DNA from: Pomphorhynchus laevis
Lineage: Eukaryota; Acanthocephala; Palaeacanthocephala; Echinorhynchida; Pomphorhynchidae
Length of the DNA stretch: 64,000 nucleotides
Assembly: GCA_012934845.2 (NCBI GenBank)
Contig: WNNJ02001959.1
Span: 62,001 to 126,000 of the forward strand
Direction of reading: 5' to 3'
Each line of letters begins with the position of its first letter. Positions within the stretch are counted from its first letter, which is position 1. The position numbers and the translations under genes are program-made. This document shows, piece by piece, positions 25,301-34,300 of the stretch. Under the pieces are notes generated by a model. It saw nothing but the letters and a program-made list of their open reading frames with translations. It made no database searches and was not told the origin of the DNA.

Positions 25301-28300
25301 TCTATTGTCAACTTGGATGTAAAGATATTCCAACACATTCCATGTGTGTGAATTGGTATGAAAAATAAATCCATGAAAGTTATTTATGTACGTCAATTAT
25401 TTTTAAAATTTAATCCACATTATCTAAATTGACTTAACTTTTGTAAGTTTCTTAAAGGGAATTTTAATATGAAATATACCCATCATGATCTGCATAAAGT
25501 TGACCAACTCTTGTTTTATAGAACTAGAAATTAGAAAAAGTATTTTAATAGAAAAATTCATAAAATCACAATATCGAGTTTCTAAAAGTGAATTTTAATA
25601 AGAAATATGTCCATCCTGATCTGCATTTTTAAATATTTTGGAACAATCAGGTAAAATTGAACGACAAATTATTTTGATATTTTGCTAGTAACTACTAACA
25701 TCTTCAAAAAATAAAAATTAAAATGTAAATTAAAAAAAATCACATAAAGTTTCTTGTCGGTTTGCACATTGATGGTGGAATCAAAATCGTTGCTAACACT
25801 CGTTCATGTAACATTTTCGTTTGTAGGGATCGCAGCTAACCAAGCACAAAAATGAAACAAAAACACTAAAATTGTACAACAAAAGTACAAAACATGTATT
25901 CATGACAAAACAATAAAAATGAAGAAATAAAAACGAAGAGTAAAGTTGCGAACAAAAAATTTTATTATAATATTAATATTATATTAATATTAATATTATA
26001 ATTTTAACATTTTAAAATTTTAAAATATTTACTTTTGTTTATCTCAAAGATTCATGTTAATTTTCGAGGTCAAATGACTGTATAAGTTAATTATATTTAA
26101 TTTTTAAATATATATGAACTATCAGATATAATTGAACGACAGCAAAAATTATTTTGATATTTTGCTAGTAACTAGCATCTTCAGAAAATTAACATAAAAA
26201 TGAAAAATAGGTCACATAAATAAAGTTTCTTGTCGGTTTGCACATTGATGGTGAAATCAAAATCGTTGCTAACACTCGTTCATGTAACATTTTAGTTTGT
26301 AGGGATCGCAGCAAACAAAGCACATCAATGAAACAAAAACACTAAAATTGTACAACAAAAGTACAAAACATATGTCCGTATGTTTTAAATTATATGCTTG
26401 TTAAATTATTTATAAACGAGTTTTAATTGAAACATTTTATGAAAATACGTAAAGAAGAAATATGCTTTAAAATTATTAAACATTTTGAAATAGATCATGG
26501 GCTACTTTATTTTGATTTCTAAACAGATAAAACCAAAGTTTTATAATAATTTTGATTATAATTATTATTCTTTAACAAAGTACAAAAGTAACAAACATGT
26601 ATTCATTGCAAAACAATAAAAATGAAGAAATAAAAACGAAGAGTAAAGTTGCGAAAAAAATTTAACATGAGTGTAAACTTCCGAGTGCTTCAAAAGAACC
26701 CAGTTTTTACAGCGCAAATGGAAGAAATCGCTATGGAACAAAGGGAAAAAGACATTGTTCAGGTAAAGTTCTTTTGATAATATGGTAGTTCCATTGAAAT
26801 TATTAATGTTATGATCAACCATATCACCGCTTGTTCCGCGTTTAAGTGTTGCTTTATGCTGGCTTACTCTTTTATCAATAATTGAAATCAAATCAATAAT
26901 CTCAAATCAATAATTACTCTAAAATCAATAATCGAAATCAATTGAGTGTGTAGTTATGCTGGCTTACTCTTTTATTTATACCTTGCCCAGTTTGACTTAT
27001 GTATACTTCATCGCAATCTTTACAAGATATTTTATAAACAACAAATGGATTGTTGTTGATGGATTAAAAATTTTAAAAATTATATAATTTAGGCATTCTT
27101 TTATTGTACAAAACAATATCATGGGATGTTGAAATATAGTTTTCATTAACGTATTTTTAAACGATTATTCCATATATCATTGATATATGGGATCCCAACA
27201 TACTTCCGTTCTTTTAAAGGACTAAAAATATGAATTTTATTAATTCGTGTCTTATATAAAGCCTTTTTAAACGCCCACTCTGGAAATTAGTTTTCTTTAA
27301 AAAAGGATGCTAGCGAAATATCAAAAAAATTTTCTGAAAAGATGCTGGTAGTTGCTAGCAAAATATCAAAATAATTTTGTCTTTCAGATTTATCTGATTG
27401 TTCCAGAAGATTTTAAATGAATTAATCGAATTTGCTATAATTATTCAGATCATTTTCTTTCAAAGTAGACGTGACGTACGTGAAATATCGATAATTGGAA
27501 ATTGCATTATAAAATCATTGGATAATTAGAAATAGTTAATATTCATTTAACAGCTAACCAAATAGTCAAATATTTTTATCGATCAACACGCTCAAGCAAT
27601 GTGCTTGAGCGTGTTAATTTAAGCCACAAAATTTGCTTAAACTACAAAAAGGTAATGACAAGAAGTACATCATATACTTTTATTATAACCTTTAACCCTC
27701 AAATTCATATTATTTGTAGAATAAAAAATAAAAAACATTTTTGGAATCTAGCTGCGCCTTATGCTCTTCCATACCACGATTACGTATCTAACGATCCCAC
27801 TATTGAAGATATGCATAAAATTGTATGTATAGATCGAAAGCGTCCAACAATACTAGCGAAATGGCGAGAAGTTTCTGTAAGTGTTTTCATATCGATTAAA
27901 GCTCAATTGAGCTTTAATTTTACATACTTTCATTTTATTTTTCTTTTACAAAAGTAATTGTTGATAGTTTCAACAAAGCAGTTTGTCTAAAAGAACAAAA
28001 GAAAATAATTTTCCTTTATTTGAAAAATAAATAAATATTTCGGTAGCTCCTGCTATAATCAGGATTACAATAAAATGTTTAAAAAATTTCAATTTTTTAA
28101 CATTTATGCAAAAGTACAAAAATTAAAATAATGTAATATTGGAATAATAAATTCTAATTTAATTTAAGGTTGTAATCGGATTTATTATTAAGCATTAAAT
28201 TAGGTTCTTTTTTTAATAAAGTACACTTCTTGAATAATGCGAGATAACAAGTTACTTTCAAATGATAAAATTGATGCATTTTCAAAATCAACGGAATGAT

Positions 28301-31300
28301 TCAAACCTTACAAAATGTGAGCAACAGCACTAGAATTGGTCCCTTTACGTACATCATAATTATGTTGTTTAATACGCTTAACCAAACCTTGACCCGTTTG
28401 ACCAACATATACCTGATCATATTCTTTACAAGGTATTTTATAAACAATGACATCTTTGTTAAAATCTGGTTTACGTTTAAAAATGCTGTGAAGTTTATGT
28501 AATTTTCTGTTAAAAATGTGCACTTTGTTAATACAACTATTTTTCATGTTATTGTTAATAAACTTTGAAAATACTGAATTCCACTTGTTACTAACAAAAA
28601 ATATTCCTATATGATGTAATCTTTTTCCAAGACCAAACACTTTATTTTTATGCGCTAAAGATTTAAGTTTAACTTTCTTAATTGCCTAAAGCGGAAAACC
28701 AATTTTTAGCCTTTTCTCTTTCACAAATTAAGTGATAGTTAGAACAGATAAGCCTCAACGTAGGTAATGTGACGTAGCAGCAGAAATCAGCTAATTAGTT
28801 GGAAAGTTTGAAGTCCAAGAAACAATATCTGGCCCTGTACCAAATTTTTGATAGACACATGTTTGAAGTATATAAGAATTAACCCGCTTAACCAACACAT
28901 CGAGGACAGGTATACCCACATTAGATTCAGGAGAAATGGACCATTGAATTCGAGAATCCTTAGTATTTAGCGTGTGGGTAAGGAAATCTTGTGTAACGCA
29001 ATTCTGAGCAACCAAAAATACGTCGTCAACATAACGAAACCACTTGACAACTCCATCAATACTATTGACAAAAGAATTTTCCCAATTCCTCATGTATAAC
29101 TCGGACAATACGGAAGCAAGAGGGTTGCCCATTGCCAATCCATCTATTTGATCCCACATTACAGATTCAAAAATAAAATTACAACGACTGGTACACATTG
29201 TGAGGAGAGTATGCCAATCTTCATGATTAAGAAGAATATCACAAGGTTAAGAGCTAATATTCCTGGTTTAGCATTTTTGAAAGATAAGATTTAAGAAACT
29301 TATCAGAAATTTTTCCTTTAGAAAACAACTGCCGTAGGAATCTATTAAACTCACTTTGTCGAGTAGCTGTAGGATCATTATTTAATCGAACAAATTTATG
29401 GCAATTTAGTAATGAAAGACCCATTCGCGTATGTTCTTCCTTATACAAAACAACAAACTTGTTCTGTTTATCAGCCTTGGATACGACCAAACCTTTTCAT
29501 CAAATTCTTGTTTAACACTAATGATGGTTTTGTTCAAAACATTTGGAACATCAGCCTAATTACACTAGCGAACATTTTTTTTTGAACTTTTTTGTTTATT
29601 ATGATCAAAGCATTGTTTATAACAAATTCGGGTACGCTGAATCCGAAAATAACAATATAGTTTTGCCTGAAAAATGATTGTAAAAAAATTTAAATTTAAA
29701 AGGCATCAATTTATACAAAACTTTTGACATTTGCGATTTGAATTATTATTGTTTCGACATGATCTTATCGTTGACCAAATATAGTCGCCCATCATTGCTG
29801 CATCCCATCGTCCTTGATAGCGTCGCTCAAAACACATAATGTCCTGATGAAAACGTTCACCTTGCTCATCACTAAATTGGTTAAGGTTTTCCTCAAAGAA
29901 GTCAACGTGTCCGTGAAGCATGTGCAATTTCAAACTCATTCTGCACCCAAGATCGCGAAAGTAGTTAATGTTTCTAATAACTCTCTATAATTGTGGGCAC
30001 GATTATTTCCTAGGAAACCACAAGCCACTTCTCGAAATGATATCCAAGCTCTGTGCTCTTCCGGATTCATTGCGTTTTCAAAATCTGTTGACTTTAGCAT
30101 CTTTCGAATTTGCGGACCGTTAAAGATTCCATTTCGAATTTTTACAAAACTCAAACGTGGAAACATTTGCACAAGGTAGAGCAGTGACGGACTGTCATTT
30201 TTCAGGGCTTTGATGAATTGCTTTACCAATCCTAATTTTATATGCAATGGTGGCAAAAATACTTTTTCTTTCGAATTAATGAATCACGTGTAACGTTAAA
30301 CGTCCCAGGCGACATATCTTGTCTTGCTGACCACACTCGTGTTGTGTAATGTTTAGCATCCGCTCCGACTATTCCACAAACACAAAAAACATTGATGTTT
30401 GGTGTATCCGGATTGCATTCCTTGTAATATTGCAATCATTTTAAAATCCACACATACACGCCACTGGTGTTTACTGTAATTGATTTGTTCCAGAATCATT
30501 TTTATTGATTGGTAATGTTATTTGCTGATCGAAGAATACCATATGGGTATTGATGGTAACATATTTTCGTTGTGAATTAACACAGTCTTCAAACTATGTG
30601 TTGAGTTGTCAATGAAAAGTCGCCAATCATCCGGATTATGAACAACCCCAATACACTCAAGCAATTCATCGATATCGCTACAGTAGCAAGCCATGTTTGT
30701 TCCATCATACTCATAATACGATGCATGTGGTTCATGTCGTTTCCTGTGTGATCTTGCACTGACATTTTTATCAACTAAATTCCAGTTTTTTAGACGCGAA
30801 ATTAATATTTCGGATTTTTCCTTTGTGAGATGCAGATCTCGAGTTAAGTCGTCAAGTTCATCTTTACTTATGATATGTCTTGATTCATTTATCATCGCAT
30901 CCTTGACACTCTCTTCATCCGTTGTATCGATGCCATATTCAACTGATGAGATAAAATTTCCTTGAGGTGGTATAGGTATGGGCATTTATTCGTTATGTGG
31001 GACCGGCGCAATGGACGAATGAATATTTGGGAATTCCAATAATTTCCCTTCTCCTCGCTTCAACTTGTCAACATTAACGGAGCAAAAGTAGCAGTCCAAA
31101 TCGTGATTTCTCGGTACTCTCCATATTCGCGGGACTGCAAAGTTCAAATGGCGTTCATTTCCCCGTAGCCATCCTTCTAAATTTGATCGACAATTACCGC
31201 AACAACAATGCGGAGCCCAAGATTTGTCCTGGTCTCCTATCGGAATCCCAAAATATAAATGATAAGCTTTGCACAGTTTGCTTGGATTTTTGATGGCGTG

Positions 31301-34300
31301 CCGTTTTCGCTTGTTGCTGATATAGACTCCACAGATATAACAAAAACTGTTAGGATCGTGTCTACATTTTCTATACTTACTGAACATCTGGAAACATAAA
31401 TTAATTATTGAATAATTATAATTAATAATTGCTTTACGGTTGCTTTCGACTTGTGTTTAATTTCCATGTGGCTTATTTAAATCAAGAGAAGGACAAATGA
31501 TTCATTTTGCACGAATTTTCGCCAATATCAAATGGCCTTTTCAAGTACATAGTACTTGAATATCATGAATACTTGAATATTGGCCGATTGCCATTGTCGA
31601 AAATTCGTACAAAATAATCCTTTGTCCTTCTCCCAATTTCAATAAGCAACATGGAAAATATTTATTAATAATAAATTATAATTAATATATTTATTACTAA
31701 ACAAAAATTATTGATAAGTTTTAAGATATTATTTTTTTCTAAAAATCAATGCGATTTATGGAATCAGCGTATAAAAATGACAGAAACAGTGTAAATATAA
31801 ATATAAACACAAATGTTGTCGGCTAGTGTTATTCATTAATTTAAATTTTAAATTAAGGAAATTGTCTAAATTATAAATAATGTTTTCTGAGAAAATTCAA
31901 GTCTTGTCTAACTTTGAAGATAATTTGTGTGCACGTAAACGACATGGTGGAGTAAAGTAAGGACCTAATTCAAGTATATTACGTTGTTCAATAGTTAATG
32001 ATTTATCAGTCCAATTTGTAATGTTTAATGGAGCTTTAGTGACTGGCTTCAATGAATTTACAAACTTTAGGTTATCTATTGATTTGTAAGAAATAAAATA
32101 ATTCTTTTCATTATATATTTCATTATAAGTTGCTTAAACTTCACAGCATTTTTAAACGTAAACCAGATTTTAACAAAGATGCCATTGTTTATAAAATACC
32201 TTGTAAAGAATGTGATCATGTATATGTTGGTCAAACGGGTCAAGGTTTGGTTAAGCGTATTAAACAACATAATTATGATGTACGTAAAGGGACCAATTCT
32301 AGTGCTGTTGCTCACATTTTGTAAGGTTTGAATCATTCCGTTGATTTTGAAAATGCATCAATTTTATCATTTGAAAGTAACTTGTTATCTCGCATTATTC
32401 AAGAAGTGTACTTTATTAAAAAAAGAACCTAATTTAATGCTTAATAGTAAATCCGATTACAACCTTAAATTAAATTATAATTTATTATTCCAATATTACA
32501 TTATTTTAATTTTATCAATTTGTTTGTTTTTTTTCTAATTGTATTATTATTTTGTTTTGGTTTAGATTAAATTATAATTTATTACTCTACTTTTACATTA
32601 TTTTTATTATTAAATTCGTATTTTTTGTCACTTATTTTAAGATTTTAATTTTATTTTGTTTTGTGATTGTTTTTTTCTTTCTTTTTTACTAAAACAGAAT
32701 CATAAAACAAAATAAAATTAAAATCATTTTTTGACAAAAAAAATCTATATTTCGATAGCTCTTGCAATCATCATCAGGATTACAATAAAATGTTTCACAA
32801 TTTTTCTTTTTCCCAGTGTTTGCAACATTTTACAAAAATACAAGCGTTGATGTGCCCCGCATTTCTACTTGAAATAAAAAGAAAATACCTAGAAACAAAA
32901 CAATCATACACTACAATTTTACACACATTTTAAAACAAACAAAAAGAAAGAAAGTAAAAATAACAGAATCATAAAACAAAATAAAATTAAAATCATTACT
33001 TAAGTGACAAAAAATACGAATTTAATAATAAAAATAATGTAAAAGTAGAGTAATAAATTATAATTTAATCTAAACCAAAACAAAATAATAATACAATTAG
33101 AAAAAAACAAACGAATTGAAAAAATCAAAATAATGTAATATTGGAATAATTAATTATAATTTAATTTAAGGTTGAAATCGGATTGATTATTAAGCATTAA
33201 ATTAAGTTATTTTTTTTAATAAAAGAACCTAATTTTTTGTCACTTATGTTATGATTTTAATTTTATTTTGTTTTATGATTAAATTATAATTAATTATTCC
33301 AATATTACATTATTTTAATTTTTCAATTCGTTTGTTTTTTCTAATTGTATTATTATTTTGTTTTGGTTTAGATTAAATTATAATTTATTACTTTAATTTT
33401 ACACTATTTTTATTATTAAATTCGTATTTTTTTATCACTTGAGTTTTTGCCATCTTTCTTCTAATTTAAATGCTATTACACAGTCGCAATCCTCATTCAA
33501 ATTCAATTGTTTTTTATTTTATTTTATGATTCTGTTTTTTTCTTTCTTTTTGTTTTAAAATGTGTATTAAATTTTAGTGTATGATTGTTTTGTTTCTCGG
33601 TATTTTCTTTTAAGTAGAAATGCGAGGCACATTGTACTTTTGCATAAATGTTTGAAACACGGGGGAAACAAACTGTGAAACATTTTATTGTAATCCTGAT
33701 GATAGCAGGAGCTATCGAAATATAGAATTTTTATCAAATAAAGGATATTTTCTTCTTCGTTCCTAAAATAGTATATATATGTGAAATGGAAGAAGATTGT
33801 GGATTTAGTATTTATTATCAAATTAATTTTCTAGATATCGCATTTTATAAATAGCAAATTATATATATTTTCTATGAGGTTTAATTAATTTCAAGAAAAA
33901 AACTTTGTCACCTAAATGCTTGAGTGACACAAATTCACATTCATTTGTGTTTGCGTGATTTTTAAACATTTATATTGAATTTGAGGACGTCACCTTTTCG
34001 GATTTTGAAATTCACTTTTTAAATAGACGATGTTCGCTAAATTATGATTGCCAACCATCTGTATATTTTATAAGATGAACATCGCTAGAAAATTTAAATT
34101 ATCTGTTTAATTAAGAGACTTAACATCGTTAGATATGTTAAAACATCTGTATATTTTAAATGAATAGCCATATTTCAACATATATTACTATTAACTTGTT
34201 AACAATCGATCAAAAATGTATAATAAAGCCAGTCAACTAAGATTAGAAACTAGATTATCGTTATAGAGAGACTTACTTAGCAGTAAAAGCCTACCGAAAT

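Noticed and set aside
33567-33821. Short AT-rich minus-strand frame as a gene
   Set aside because: It overlaps Penelope end repeats that occur elsewhere in both orientations and has biased low-complexity composition.
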